From: Psychrobacillus sp044762745
GTDB lineage: Bacteria; Bacillota; Bacilli; Bacillales_A; Planococcaceae
Length of the DNA stretch: 64,000 bases
Direction of reading: 5' to 3'
Assembly: GCF_044762745.1 (NCBI RefSeq)
Contig: NZ_JBIWEX010000027.1
Span: 1 to 64,000 of the forward strand
Below are positions 34,784 to 43,604 of the stretch, one piece after another (the stretch's first letter is position 1; the number at the start of each line of letters is the position of its first letter). The translations under genes and the position numbers were made by a program. The notes under the pieces are model-generated. The model was not told the origin of the DNA and did not search any database. It was given only the letters and a program-made list of their open reading frames with translations.

Positions 34784-35551
34784 ATGAAAAAACACATTGT
34801 CGCACTAACCGCTATTGCAACACTATCAGTAGGAGCAGCGGGACAAGCATCCGCTTCAAACGTTCATACGGTAGAAAAAGGAGATACACTTTGGTCTATT
34901 TCTCAAAAAATGAATGTAACAGTACAAGACTTACAAACATGGAATGATCTTGACTCTACTATTATATATCCATCTCAAGAGTTAAAAATAGAAGAGATGC
35001 TTGAAACGCATGTCGTTGTTTTGGGAGATACTCTTTTCGATATTGCCAAACAACATAATCTTTCTGTGGATGAGTTAATGGAGCGCAATCAACTTACTAG
35101 TGATTTAATCCACCCTGGAGATGAATTAGTAATTGAAGGGACTAAAAAGGTTGAACGAAAAGTAAGTGCAGCATCTTTACCAAGCGTAAATGTATCTAAT
35201 ACGACAGCTGAAAATACGGCACCTGTTGCGGCTAAAACATCAGCACCTGTAGCATCAACTGCAAAAGAACTGACTGTTACTTCAACAGCTTATACAGCAA
35301 ATTGTGAAGGATGCTCAGGTGTAACAGCGACAGGGATTGACTTACTTGCAAATCCAGACCAAAAAGTTATATCTGTAGATCCTTCAGTTATTCCACTAGG
35401 TTCAAAAGTGTGGGTAGAAGGCTATGGTGAAGCAATAGCTGGAGATACTGGAGGGTCGATTAAAGGGAATAAAATAGATATTTTCATTCCATCACAAGAA
35501 GAAGCGATCAATTGGGGTAAGAAAACCGTTAAAGTAAAAATTTTAGATTAA
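34784..35551 (+). CDS. secreted LysM-3D domain cell-wall protein (YocH-like)
   Basis: The 255-residue secreted protein has a signal peptide cleaved after AGQASA, two LysM repeats (VHTVEKGDTLWSISQKMNV, about residues 27-70; HVVVLGDTLFDIAKQHNLS, about 78-120), a Ser/Thr/Ala-rich linker and a C-terminal 3D domain (TSTAYTANCEGCSGVTATG, IPLGSKVWVEGYGEAIAGDTGG). The 3D domain has the three Asp positions seen in MltA-type lytic enzymes. It resembles B. subtilis YocH, a cell-wall-binding muramidase-like protein. AAAGGAGG lies 11 bp before ATG 34784. Confidence 0.88.
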   Translation: MKKHIVALTAIATLSVGAAGQASASNVHTVEKGDTLWSISQKMNVTVQDLQTWNDLDSTIIYPSQELKIEEMLETHVVVLGDTLFDIAKQHNLSVDELMERNQLTSDLIHPGDELVIEGTKKVERKVSAASLPSVNVSNTTAENTAPVAAKTSAPVASTAKELTVTSTAYTANCEGCSGVTATGIDLLANPDQKVISVDPSVIPLGSKVWVEGYGEAIAGDTGGSIKGNKIDIFIPSQEEAINWGKKTVKVKILD

Positions 35552-35554
35552 GAT

Positions 35555-35592
35555 AAGATGAAAAGGGTGGGTCCTAGCACTCATCTTTTTTT
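35555..35592 (+). terminator. terminator of the LysM-3D gene
   Basis: AAGATGA pairs with TCATCTT, and an inner GGTG/CAC pairing and a bulge lie between. A T-run follows, right after the stop codon. Confidence 0.7.
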
Positions 35593-35677
35593 GTACTTTA
35601 GGAGATTTCAAATATAAACTGTTTCTCAACAGTATGAAGAGGGCCACTATTTAGGAATAGTACGTCACAAGAAGTAT

Positions 35678-35741
35678 CCGCTAGGATTTTTGTTGCAGGG
35701 CGGACGCTTTCCGCAGGGGGAGCGATTAGCCATCACCGCCG
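35678..35741. repeat. GGCGGACGCTTTCCG intergenic repeat, copy 2
   Basis: About 80% identical to 20322-20385 over 64 bp: CCGCTAGGATTT, GCAGGGCGGACGCTTTCCG, GAGCGATTAGCCATCACCGCC. It is again followed within about 140 bp by a 21-bp periodic array. Confidence 0.75.
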
Positions 35742-35876
35742 ACCTGCAGCGAAAATCAATGAAACTTGCTGACTATTCAGCTTCTAATTCAATAATGCCT
35801 TAGATTAATAAGTTTCGCCATGATAAATTCCAATATTATGTAGTTTTGGAATAAATAATACCAGAAAATGGCTTAG

Positions 35877-35972
35877 AGCAATAGGCCAATCATTGAAAGC
35901 CACCAATTCTATTCGAAAAGCAATTAAATTAGTCCGAGAGCAACCAAATTGGTAGTGAAAGCAACTAATTCT
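35877..35972. repeat. phased array of five AGCAAnnAA motifs (period 20-21 bp)
   Basis: Units begin at 35877, 35898, 35919, 35939 and 35960, reading AGCAATAGGCCAATC, AGCCACCAATT, AGCAATTAAATT, AGCAACCAAATT and AGCAACTAATT. The intervals are 21, 21, 20 and 21 bp. The array lies in a roughly 700-bp gene-free stretch (35552-36266). Confidence 0.75.
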
Positions 35973-36058
35973 TAAAATAACAAGTTTACTTAAAGTGAGA
36001 GGCCAATGATTATGACGCATCACACATGTATTAATTGGCTTAGTTGAAATGGAGTTCG

Positions 36059-36187
36059 GTGATTTGTACTGGATGGGCTTTTGGAAAAGTTGTTGTGATA
36101 AAAATTGCAGCGTTACTATTAGGTGTTATTACAATTGGAACATACAAAAATGACGATGAATCAAAAGATTCGTCGTCATTTTTTTAG
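36059..36187 (+). CDS. possible small membrane peptide, 42 residues
   Basis: A GTG-initiated frame reads VICTGWAFGKVVVIKIAALL and goes on LGVITIGTYKND, then a charged and Ser-rich tail. This looks like one membrane helix. GAGTTCGG is a weak RBS. The frame runs through the terminator hairpin at 36146-36186, which argues against it being a normal gene; it may be the remnant of a longer membrane protein. Treat as tentative. Confidence 0.2.
   Translation: MICTGWAFGKVVVIKIAALLLGVITIGTYKNDDESKDSSSFF
36146..36186 (+). terminator. strong hairpin terminator with no clear upstream gene
   Basis: AAATGACGATGAATC and GATTCGTCGTCATTT form a 15-bp stem with one G-U pair and an AAAA loop, followed by TTTTT. 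No established gene ends here on the plus strand, so a short gene or small RNA may lie upstream. Confidence 0.8.
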
Positions 36188-36266
36188 AGATAAGAAAGTA
36201 TGAACTTTTTTACTGAGTGTCGATCTAGCTCACTGTATTCATCTAACATAGTCGCTTGTGCTTTTC

Positions 36267-36812
36267 TTAGACGGATCTCAACAGAATAGTAGATGTCGTT
36301 TTTGCGAGACTCATTACAGTATCTAATCTCGTGCTATTTAAAGAATTTACTGGATAGTCTGGGTCAAAATAATTCACAATTCCTTTTAAATGATAGTTTC
36401 CCACTGCAGGTAATAGGCTGCTAATAGCATATCCAGGGGTGAGTGGACCCTCTTTTAATATAATGGAACCGATTTGATGGTTATCCCCTAAACAAGCATC
36501 CACACCAAAAATAATAGGATTACTGAATTGATGATGAATTTCTTTTAGTATGACTTTCAAGTTTAGTGCATGAACGGGTTCTGAAATTGTTCCAAAAACA
36601 TGGAAAGGGAAGTTTTGTTCTTTTAACATAGTTCCAACAAAAGGACCATAAGAATCCCCAGTCGAACGATCTGACCCGATACATAGAAAGACGATATCAC
36701 TATCGGATGCCCTACATAATGTTCGTAGAAGAAGGGACATCTCATTCATATCTTCTTCGGTTGATGATTCTGTTGAATACCGAAAATACAACGTATTATT
36801 CTGCATGTTCAT
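36267..36812 (-). CDS. yyaC: spore protease YyaC
   Basis: The 181-residue protein belongs to the YyaC family (DUF1256), related in fold to the germination protease GPR. FLCIGSDRSTGDSYGPFVG and FGVDACLGD carry the conserved acidic residues, and ILKEGPLTPGYAISSLLPAVG is the other strongly conserved block. GGGAAGAG precedes ATG 36812; an in-frame ATG at 36806 follows it, and I disfavour the longer frame to 36839. The gene is another sporulation marker. Confidence 0.88.
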   Translation of the reverse strand: MNMQNNTLYFRYSTESSTEEDMNEMSLLLRTLCRASDSDIVFLCIGSDRSTGDSYGPFVGTMLKEQNFPFHVFGTISEPVHALNLKVILKEIHHQFSNPIIFGVDACLGDNHQIGSIILKEGPLTPGYAISSLLPAVGNYHLKGIVNYFDPDYPVNSLNSTRLDTVMSLAKTTSTILLRSV

Positions 36813-37041
36813 TCTTTCTCTTCCCTTAAAAAGAAACAATTCGTCACGCTCCTGTCAGTTGAAAGCTCACTTGAGATAGTTCTTTTACTTTTCCGGGGTA
36901 ACTACATATTAGTTGTAGTATAAATCTGAATTGTTTGAATTTCAAGTGTCGTTTCTTTGCTTCATTGAGGGGGTATTATGTTTCTAGAACTAGGAGCATA
37001 GAGTAATTAGTAATAACGATACGAAAGGGGCGAATTGATAT

Positions 37042-37683
37042 ATGTATTTTTCGAGCTTTCAATATCCTCCAATGCGGGTAATAACAGTGACGGGGAATGG
37101 GAAAGTTGACGCACAACCAAACTATGTGCAGCTTCAGCTAGAAGTTAATACTGAGGGTAAAGATTTAAGCGTTGCCCAACAAGAAAATGCCAACACGATG
37201 AAACAAGTTATTCAGTCTATCATAGCGCTGGGCATTCCTAGGGAAGATATTCAAACTTCGGTTTATAACATAGTTCCAAATTATGACTTTGTGGACGGAA
37301 GACAGGTCTTTCGAGGGTATGAAGTGAGGAATGCGATTACTGTAAAAGTAACAGAAACTAGTCAAGTTGGTACTGTTATTGATACAGCCGTACAAAACGG
37401 TGCAAATCATGTTTCATCTGTGCAGTTCAGAATCGATGATACGACCCCATATTACCAACAAGCACTACGTCTAGCCCTCCAAGATGCTCAAACAAAAGCA
37501 AAAACGATAGCTGAAACTATGCAGTTACCTTTACATCCTCATCCGATAGAAATTGTGGAGGAGAGTCAGAGCCAACCGATTGCATTTAAAACAGTTGCTA
37601 TGGCGGAACAAAGTTTTACTACGCCAATCGAACAGGGACAAATTACAATTAGCGCAGCTGTGAGGGTTAAGTTTCAATATTGA
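37042..37683 (+). CDS. SIMPL-domain protein (DUF541)
   Basis: The 213-residue protein contains a SIMPL domain from ITVTGNGKVDAQPNYVQLQLEV through the AQTKAKTIAETMQLPLH segment. Such proteins often sit outside the membrane, but no signal peptide is visible here. The role in Bacilli is not settled. GAAAGGGG precedes ATG 37042. Confidence 0.82.
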   Translation: MYFSSFQYPPMRVITVTGNGKVDAQPNYVQLQLEVNTEGKDLSVAQQENANTMKQVIQSIIALGIPREDIQTSVYNIVPNYDFVDGRQVFRGYEVRNAITVKVTETSQVGTVIDTAVQNGANHVSSVQFRIDDTTPYYQQALRLALQDAQTKAKTIAETMQLPLHPHPIEIVEESQSQPIAFKTVAMAEQSFTTPIEQGQITISAAVRVKFQY

Positions 37684-37830
37684 TTAATAAAGTATTAGAT
37701 TAATTGAGTCAGGATAATTAAAGTGAAATTATTACCTAATTCTAAGTATTAAATACAACAACAGATGAAATTAGTTTGACCCCAAAATTGAACAATCTTA
37801 GGATATATTATGAATAGAAGATAAATGTCC

Positions 37831-37858
37831 GCCTCTCTACTTTTGTGGAGAGACGGGG
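37831..37858. terminator. hairpin in the spacer after the SIMPL gene
   Basis: CCGCCTCTCTAC and GTGGAGAGACGG form a hairpin with a TTTT loop and mispairs. The spacer 37684-37946 is otherwise featureless. No T-run follows, so termination is uncertain. Confidence 0.35.
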
Positions 37859-37946
37859 AAGTTTAATCTATCAAAATAGACTCTTGATAGAGATTTATGA
37901 AACAAAGAGTACTCTCCACCTTTAAGAGAATATCGTATTATTATAC

Positions 37947-39071
37947 TCAATTAACGATTTCCCCATTAATAAATACTTTCTCCACTTTACCCCTAAGATT
38001 GAATGGGTTACCACTCCAGATAACAAAGTCTGCATCTTTGTTTGGGGCAATCGAGCCGACACGATCGTCAACTCCCAGATGTTTGGCAGCATCGAATGTA
38101 ATGGCTTGCAAGGCTTGTTGTTCGGTTATCCCATTTCTAATTGCGTGTATTGCACTCGTTACTAAATATTCAATTCCAACGACAGGGTGGTCTGTGGTAA
38201 TTGAACAAGGAACTCCGGCATCCATAAGAGCCTTTATTGTGGACCAACCTTTATCTTTTAACTCCACTTTTGAACGTGTAGACATGGTTGGTCCGACAGA
38301 AACTCGGACATCGTGTTTTGCAATATAATCAGCGATATGATGACCTTCAGTACAATGCTCAATAGTCACATCAATATCAAATTCACGTTTGATGCGGAGT
38401 ACTGTTAAAATATCATCTGCTCTATGTGCATGAACACGTAAGGGAATTTCTTTTTTTATAACCTTAGCCATATTTTCCAAGTCTAGCTTTCTTTCCTTAT
38501 TCTCATTGTTTATATAATTTTGAGTCTCTATTAATTTCTCACGTATTAAAGCAGCAACTCCCATCCTAGTAACCGGCATTTTTCCTTTAACTCCATGAAA
38601 TCTTTTCGGATTTTCCCCAGTCGCTGCTTTCATTCCAGAAGGTGATTTAATAACCATCTCATCGACAATAGTCCCAACTGTTTTTAACACAACCATTTCG
38701 CCTCCAATTACATTAGCGCTGCCAGGCATCACCTGAACTGTTGTAACCCCAGCTTTACGTGCATCTGCAAATCCAATCTCCATAGGATTGATGCCATCTA
38801 AAGAGCGTATTTGCGGCGTTACTGGATGACTAATTTCATTGAAATCGGCTCCTTCATGTCCAACTCCCTCTTCAGAGACTCCAAGATGTGTATGTACATC
38901 TATTAAGCCAGGTGTAATTATCTTTCCTTTTGCATTAATGACGATATATTCGCCAGGAATATTTGCCTCAGATTCAATGCCTTCAAAAACCCCGTTTTTA
39001 ATGAAAATCACGTGATTTTCTAGGGTCGTCCCACGTCCATCCCATATTGTTGCATTTGTAATTGCAATCAT
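37947..39071 (-). CDS. metal-dependent amidohydrolase
   Basis: The 374-residue amidohydrolase has the full set of metal ligands: DVHTHLG after the N-terminal beta-sandwich, VHAHRADD, IEHCTEGHH and TTDHP. It is related to imidazolonepropionase, isoaspartyl-dipeptidase and prolidase-like enzymes; the exact substrate cannot be read. It is divergent from an Lrp/AsnC regulator and faces a peptide-uptake operon, so an N-acyl amino acid or cyclic peptide derivative is a sensible guess. GGAGG lies before ATG 39071. Confidence 0.82.
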   Translation of the reverse strand: MIAITNATIWDGRGTTLENHVIFIKNGVFEGIESEANIPGEYIVINAKGKIITPGLIDVHTHLGVSEEGVGHEGADFNEISHPVTPQIRSLDGINPMEIGFADARKAGVTTVQVMPGSANVIGGEMVVLKTVGTIVDEMVIKSPSGMKAATGENPKRFHGVKGKMPVTRMGVAALIREKLIETQNYINNENKERKLDLENMAKVIKKEIPLRVHAHRADDILTVLRIKREFDIDVTIEHCTEGHHIADYIAKHDVRVSVGPTMSTRSKVELKDKGWSTIKALMDAGVPCSITTDHPVVGIEYLVTSAIHAIRNGITEQQALQAITFDAAKHLGVDDRVGSIAPNKDADFVIWSGNPFNLRGKVEKVFINGEIVN

Positions 39072-39131
39072 TTCAAAACCTCCATTAATTTAAAAAAAGA
39101 TTGATTTTTTAAAATATTTAATATAAACTAG

Positions 39132-39221
39132 CTCTAATATTCCTAATTCAGATAATATATTTTCTTCTGAATATTGTAAATCGGTATAAAGAGCTAAAAT
39201 ATTCCTGATTTCAGTATTGAA
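39132..39221. promoter_or_regulatory. direct repeats in the divergent amidohydrolase/AsnC promoter region
   Basis: AGCTCTAATATTCCTAATTCAG (39130-39151) and AGCTAAAATATTCCTGATTTCAG (from 39193) are near copies 62 bp apart in the 178-bp divergent spacer. The core AATATTCC recurs at 39722-39729, upstream of dppA. They are candidate binding sites for the Lrp/AsnC regulator encoded here. Confidence 0.5.
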
Positions 39222-39249
39222 GAGAAATTAGAAGGAGAGTAGATGTTAT

Positions 39250-39699
39250 TTGAAATATGAAGTTGATGAATTAGATCACGGTATTATTAAGCATCTTTCA
39301 ATTGATGGACGCTTATCATTTACTGAATTATCGATACGTTTGCAAGTGACAGAAAAAACTATTCGACTACGCTATAAGAATTTAATAGAAAAAAGAATAC
39401 TTGAAGTAGTTGGCGTAGTTAATCCCTTGGCGGTAGGACTTAAAGCGGGAGCAATTATTCAAGTCAAGGTAAAAGCAAATTCAATTTCCGATACTATTGA
39501 AAAACTAAAGGACATCAGAGAAATTCGTTTCATAACCTTGACAACTGGGGAATATTCACTCCTATTTCAAATAACAGTGAAGGATCAAGAAAAAATCACA
39601 GAAATAATAAGAGAAGTCAATAAAATTGAATATATAACAGGAGTTAATACGATCATTCAGCTTGAGGTGTATAAAAATACATTCGAGTATATTTTCTAG
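39250..39699 (+). CDS. Lrp/AsnC-family regulator
   Basis: The 149-residue protein has an N-terminal winged helix (ELDHGIIKHLSIDGRLSFTEL, VTEKTIRLRYKNLIEK) and a C-terminal RAM domain (AIIQVKVKANSISDTIEKL, TGEYSLLFQITVKD). Lrp/AsnC proteins form octamers and sense amino acids. The start is a TTG at 39250 with AAGGAGA upstream. It is divergent from the amidohydrolase and 91 bp ahead of dppA, so it is placed to control both. Confidence 0.88.
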   Translation: MKYEVDELDHGIIKHLSIDGRLSFTELSIRLQVTEKTIRLRYKNLIEKRILEVVGVVNPLAVGLKAGAIIQVKVKANSISDTIEKLKDIREIRFITLTTGEYSLLFQITVKDQEKITEIIREVNKIEYITGVNTIIQLEVYKNTFEYIF

Positions 39700-39744
39700 A
39701 TATAAAATATTCGTATAATTTAATATTCCATAAAAATAAAATAA

Positions 39745-39764
39745 TAAAGCTTCGGCTTTTTTAT
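39745..39764 (+). terminator. short TTCG-loop hairpin between asnC-type gene and dppA
   Basis: AAAGC-TTCG-GCTTTTTT is a short stem with a stable tetraloop and T-run, 26 bp before dppA. It could partly terminate transcription from the regulator gene. Confidence 0.5.
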
Positions 39765-39790
39765 AGAACTATACAAAGGAGCGGGTACAA

Positions 39791-40639
39791 ATGAAAATCT
39801 TTATTTCAGCTGATATGGAAGGGATTTCCGGAGTAGCTACTAATCAACAATTGAAAACTCCTTCTGAATATCAACGTTTTCGTAAGTTGATGACTGCAGA
39901 TGTAAATGCAGCCATTGAAGGGGCTTTTAATGGGGGTGTTACAGAAGTAGTAGTAGCGGACGGGCACGGCAACATGTCTAACATCCTAATCGAAGACTTG
40001 GACACACGGGCAAGGCTGGTCTCTGGGAACAACAGAGTGATGTGCCAACTGGAAGGTTTGGATGATTCGTTTGATGGTATTCTTTTTGTCGGGCATCATG
40101 GGCGCGAAGGAGGCTCTGATGTAGCGGTTATTAGCCATACACTTGCAGGAATTTGCGTGAATGAAATGAAAATCAATGGTCATGTAGTCGGTGAAACGGA
40201 AATGAATACGTATGCGGCAGGTGCATTTGGTGTTCCACCTTTATTTATTAGTGGTGATGACGCATATGTCAACGAAGTGCTAGAGACATTGCCTCATGTC
40301 GAAGCGGCTATTACCAAGCGAGCGGTAGATCGCTTTGCTGCAGAGCTGATACATCCCGAGATAGCCCGAGAACAAATTAGACAAAAAGTTGAAGTGGCTG
40401 TAAGAAACGCTGCTAGCCAGAAGCCAGTTGCATTAGTAGGACCGATTACATTTGAAATCGAATTTAAAGGGTCGCAACAAGCAAAAATGACAACAACCAT
40501 TCCGAGTGTGGAATTAACTGGTCCAAAGAAAGTACGTTTTACTTGTGATGACATGATTACAGCTTACAAACAGATGTGGGGATGTGTCATTATTGCAATG
40601 GCAGCAACGAACGGAGTTTTAGGTAGTGTCAATACATAA
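39791..40639 (+). CDS. dppA: D-aminopeptidase DppA
   Basis: The 282-residue zinc peptidase matches DppA: KIFISADMEGISGVA at the start gives zinc ligands Asp8 and Glu10; DGHG (His59), GHHGREGG and HVVGETEMNTYAAG complete the metal and catalytic residues. DppA is a decameric self-compartmentalising enzyme that removes D-amino acids from D-peptides such as cell-wall D-Ala dipeptides. AAGGAG lies 9 bp upstream. It heads a dppABCD-F-E operon like that of B. subtilis. Confidence 0.95.
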   Translation: MKIFISADMEGISGVATNQQLKTPSEYQRFRKLMTADVNAAIEGAFNGGVTEVVVADGHGNMSNILIEDLDTRARLVSGNNRVMCQLEGLDDSFDGILFVGHHGREGGSDVAVISHTLAGICVNEMKINGHVVGETEMNTYAAGAFGVPPLFISGDDAYVNEVLETLPHVEAAITKRAVDRFAAELIHPEIAREQIRQKVEVAVRNAASQKPVALVGPITFEIEFKGSQQAKMTTTIPSVELTGPKKVRFTCDDMITAYKQMWGCVIIAMAATNGVLGSVNT

Positions 40640-40675
40640 TGCCTTAACGCAATAATAATGGAGGTGTAAATAAGT

Positions 40676-41602
40676 ATGTATATTGTGAAAAGATTTATCA
40701 CAATGCTTCTTACCATCTGGGTCATTGCGTCATTGACATTTTTAATAATGAAAATGATCCCAGGAGATCCATTTGCATCGGATGCAGATGTACTGCCTGA
40801 AGAGGTAGTAGAAAATATGAGAGCCAAGTATAACTTAGACGAATCGGTTCCTGTGCAATACGTGTTATATTTAAAAAATTTAATAATGCTGGATTTGGGA
40901 CCATCCATTAAATCGGAAACTCGAACCGTAAATGACATTATATTGTCCGGATTTCCAGCCTCAGCAACTCTTGGGATGCAAGCAATCATTGTGGCGCTGG
41001 TATTTGGGCTATTGCTAGGGATTATTGCAGCCTTAAATCATAATAGATTTCTTGATAATGCATCTATGATTTTTGCCATCATCGGTATATCGGTACCTAG
41101 TTTTATATTATCTCCATTACTTATCAATTTCTTTGCAGTGAAATGGGGCGTTCTCCCTGTAGCTTCGTGGGGAACGTGGCAGCATTCAGTATTACCGACT
41201 TTGGCACTTGCAACTACACCATTAGCGGTCATTGCTCGATATATGCGTTCCAGCATGCTGGAGGTAATGAACCAAAACTATATTAAAACCGCAGATGCAA
41301 AGGGATTATCTACCATTAAAATTGTGCTTAATCATGGAGTTCGAAATGCCATTTTACCGGTCGTATCCTTCATTGGTCCATTATTTGTCTCGTTAATTAC
41401 AGGTACATTTGTTATTGAAAAAATATTTGCAGTCCCAGGTATTGGTAAATACTTCGTGGATAGTATATTTAATCGTGATTATCCCGTTATCATGGGGACA
41501 ACCGTGTTCTTCAGTTTAATCTTAGTTGTCACTCTATTTTTAATCGATATCTCCTACCGTTTTATTGATCCTAGAATTAAATTGACAAGCGAGGGGGATT
41601 AG
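40676..41602 (+). CDS. dppB: dipeptide ABC transporter permease DppB
   Basis: The 308-residue permease has six expected membrane helices. The N-terminus MYIVKRFITMLLTIWVIASL and the coupling EAA-like loop (YIKTADAKGLSTIKIVLNHGVRNAILPV) are typical of the DppB/OppB group, as is the IEKIFAVPGIGKYFVDSI block. AATGGAGGTG precedes the ATG. It pairs with DppC just downstream. Confidence 0.93.
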   Translation: MYIVKRFITMLLTIWVIASLTFLIMKMIPGDPFASDADVLPEEVVENMRAKYNLDESVPVQYVLYLKNLIMLDLGPSIKSETRTVNDIILSGFPASATLGMQAIIVALVFGLLLGIIAALNHNRFLDNASMIFAIIGISVPSFILSPLLINFFAVKWGVLPVASWGTWQHSVLPTLALATTPLAVIARYMRSSMLEVMNQNYIKTADAKGLSTIKIVLNHGVRNAILPVVSFIGPLFVSLITGTFVIEKIFAVPGIGKYFVDSIFNRDYPVIMGTTVFFSLILVVTLFLIDISYRFIDPRIKLTSEGD

Positions 41603-41605
41603 CAG

Positions 41606-42547
41606 ATGGAAAAAGTAATAAACGATTCCTTGTTTCGTCCAGTAGATCCAAAAAAGTTGGATAAAGATGAAATCCAACGTCCAAGCTTAGGGGTTTGGAA
41701 GGAAACCTTTATAAGTATCCTTAAAAACAAATTAGCTATTGTAGGACTCTTTCTTTTAGTCGTAATTATCTTGTTAGCTCTTTTTGGACCCTTGATGGTT
41801 CCGCATAGTGGCTCCCAACAAAATCTAACCAATACCAATGAGGCACCGTCAGGTGAGCATTGGTTTGGCACAGATAACTTAGGTCGTGATATGTGGACTC
41901 GTACCTGGGAAGGCGCAAGGGTATCTTTAACCATTGGATTTGTAGCAGCCATAATTGATTTAGTTTTAGGGGTAGTGGTCGGTGGCGTTTCCGGTTATAT
42001 GGCGGGAAGAGGAAAAGCAGGAGATCGCGTTGACAGTGCGTTAATGAGAATTGTAGAAATTTTATACGGAATTCCGTATTTGCTCGTAGTAATTCTTTTA
42101 ATGGTGATCATGGAGCCTGGTATAACAACTATTATCATAGCTTTATCTATTACGGGCTGGGTAGGAATGGCGAGAATTATAAGAGGACAAATTTTGCAGC
42201 TAAAATCCCAAGAGTACATTTTAGCAGCAGAAAAACTAGGAACTTCCCATGTCAAAATCATTACACGTCACTTATTGCCAAATACAATGGGAATTATCAT
42301 TATTAATTTAACTTTTACAATTCCCACAGCCATTTTTGCAGAGGCCTTTCTGAGTTTCTTAGGCCTGGGGGTACAAGCTCCGTTTGCAAGCTGGGGAACA
42401 ATGGCTAATGATTCGCTTGGTGTAATTTTAAGTGGACATTGGTGGAGATTGTTTTTTCCAGGATTTATGATTGCATTGACTATGTTTGCATTTAATGCCT
42501 TTGGAGATGGAATACAAGATGCACTCGATCCAAGAGCGCGTAAGTAG
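41606..42547 (+). CDS. dppC: dipeptide ABC transporter permease DppC
   Basis: This is the second permease, 313 residues. The hallmark HWFGTDNLGRDMWTR occurs in the first extracellular segment, and EYILAAEKLGTSHVKIITRHLLPNT is the EAA loop contacting the ATPases. FAEAFLSFLGLGVQAPFASWG follows. It begins 3 bp after dppB, with GAGGGGG as RBS. Confidence 0.93.
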   Translation: MEKVINDSLFRPVDPKKLDKDEIQRPSLGVWKETFISILKNKLAIVGLFLLVVIILLALFGPLMVPHSGSQQNLTNTNEAPSGEHWFGTDNLGRDMWTRTWEGARVSLTIGFVAAIIDLVLGVVVGGVSGYMAGRGKAGDRVDSALMRIVEILYGIPYLLVVILLMVIMEPGITTIIIALSITGWVGMARIIRGQILQLKSQEYILAAEKLGTSHVKIITRHLLPNTMGIIIINLTFTIPTAIFAEAFLSFLGLGVQAPFASWGTMANDSLGVILSGHWWRLFFPGFMIALTMFAFNAFGDGIQDALDPRARK

Positions 42548-42560
42548 GAGGTACTAAACA

Positions 42561-43604
42561 ATGAGTCATTTATTAGAAGTAAACAATTTAGAAATAAATT
42601 TTAAAACATATGGCGGGGAAGTAAAGGCAGTTCGAGATGTTTCTTTTCATGTGGACAAAGGGGAAGTAGTTGCTATCGTTGGTGAAAGTGGAAGCGGCAA
42701 AAGTGTCACTGTCCAATCTATTATGGGACTAATCCCCACACCGCCCGGCATTATTAAAGGTGGCAGTATTAAATTCCAAGGAAAAGAGCTGCTGAGAGCT
42801 TCTAAAAGGGAAATGCGGAAAGTAAAAGGGTCTAAAATCGGCATGATCTTTCAGGATCCGATGACTTCATTAAATCCAACCATGATTGTGGGTAAACAGA
42901 TTGCCGAAGGGCTCATTACCCATCAAAAATTATCAAAGCAAGCGGCAAAAACAAAAGCAGTCGATATGATTAGACAGGTTGGAATTCCAAATCCTGAGGA
43001 ACGCTATAATCAATACCCTCACGAATTCAGTGGTGGGATGAGACAACGAGTAATGATTGCGATAGCCCTTGCCTGTAATCCAGAATTGCTTATTGCGGAT
43101 GAGCCAACCACGGCCCTGGATGTAACAATTCAAGCACAAGTTTTGGAATTAATGAAGGATTTACAGAAGGAAATGCAAACGGCCATTATTCTCATTACAC
43201 ATGATTTAGGTGTTGTTGCGGAAACTGCTCAACGCGTAATGGTGATGTATGGAGGAATCATGGTCGAAAGTGCATCCGTTTTCGATTTATTCGAAAACCC
43301 AAAACACCCATATACATGGGGGTTACTGAACTCCATTCCAAACGTTGAAGGAACCGAGAAGAAACAGCTCATACCGATAGAAGGATCTCCACCCGATCTT
43401 TTTGCTCCTCCGAAGGGCTGCCCATTTGCACCACGATGCAAGTATGCTATGGACATATGTGTAGAAGAAATGCCAGGTGATTACCAAATTGATGAGGGGC
43501 ATTCTGCAAGATGCTGGCTAAATGATTCTCGAGCACCTCAAGTTGAAAGGCCTATTGCCATTAAAAATGATGAAGCAGTTGCAGTTGGGAGTGGGGCAAA
43601 ATGA
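42561..43604 (+). CDS. dppD: dipeptide ABC transporter ATPase DppD
   Basis: The 347-residue ATPase of the OppD/DppD group has Walker A GESGSGKSV, signature FSGGMRQRVMIAIAL, Walker B LLIADEPTTALD, and the C-terminal four-Cys region CPFAPRCKYAMDICVEEMP, which in relatives binds an Fe-S cluster. The extra 20 C-terminal residues are unconserved. The stop overlaps the next ATPase start by 4 bp. Confidence 0.93.
   Translation: MSHLLEVNNLEINFKTYGGEVKAVRDVSFHVDKGEVVAIVGESGSGKSVTVQSIMGLIPTPPGIIKGGSIKFQGKELLRASKREMRKVKGSKIGMIFQDPMTSLNPTMIVGKQIAEGLITHQKLSKQAAKTKAVDMIRQVGIPNPEERYNQYPHEFSGGMRQRVMIAIALACNPELLIADEPTTALDVTIQAQVLELMKDLQKEMQTAIILITHDLGVVAETAQRVMVMYGGIMVESASVFDLFENPKHPYTWGLLNSIPNVEGTEKKQLIPIEGSPPDLFAPPKGCPFAPRCKYAMDICVEEMPGDYQIDEGHSARCWLNDSRAPQVERPIAIKNDEAVAVGSGAK

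Noticed and set aside
35805..36023. Minus-strand frame of 72 codons
   Set aside because: It is a by-product of the periodic AGCAAnnAA array, with no RBS and no recognisable domain.
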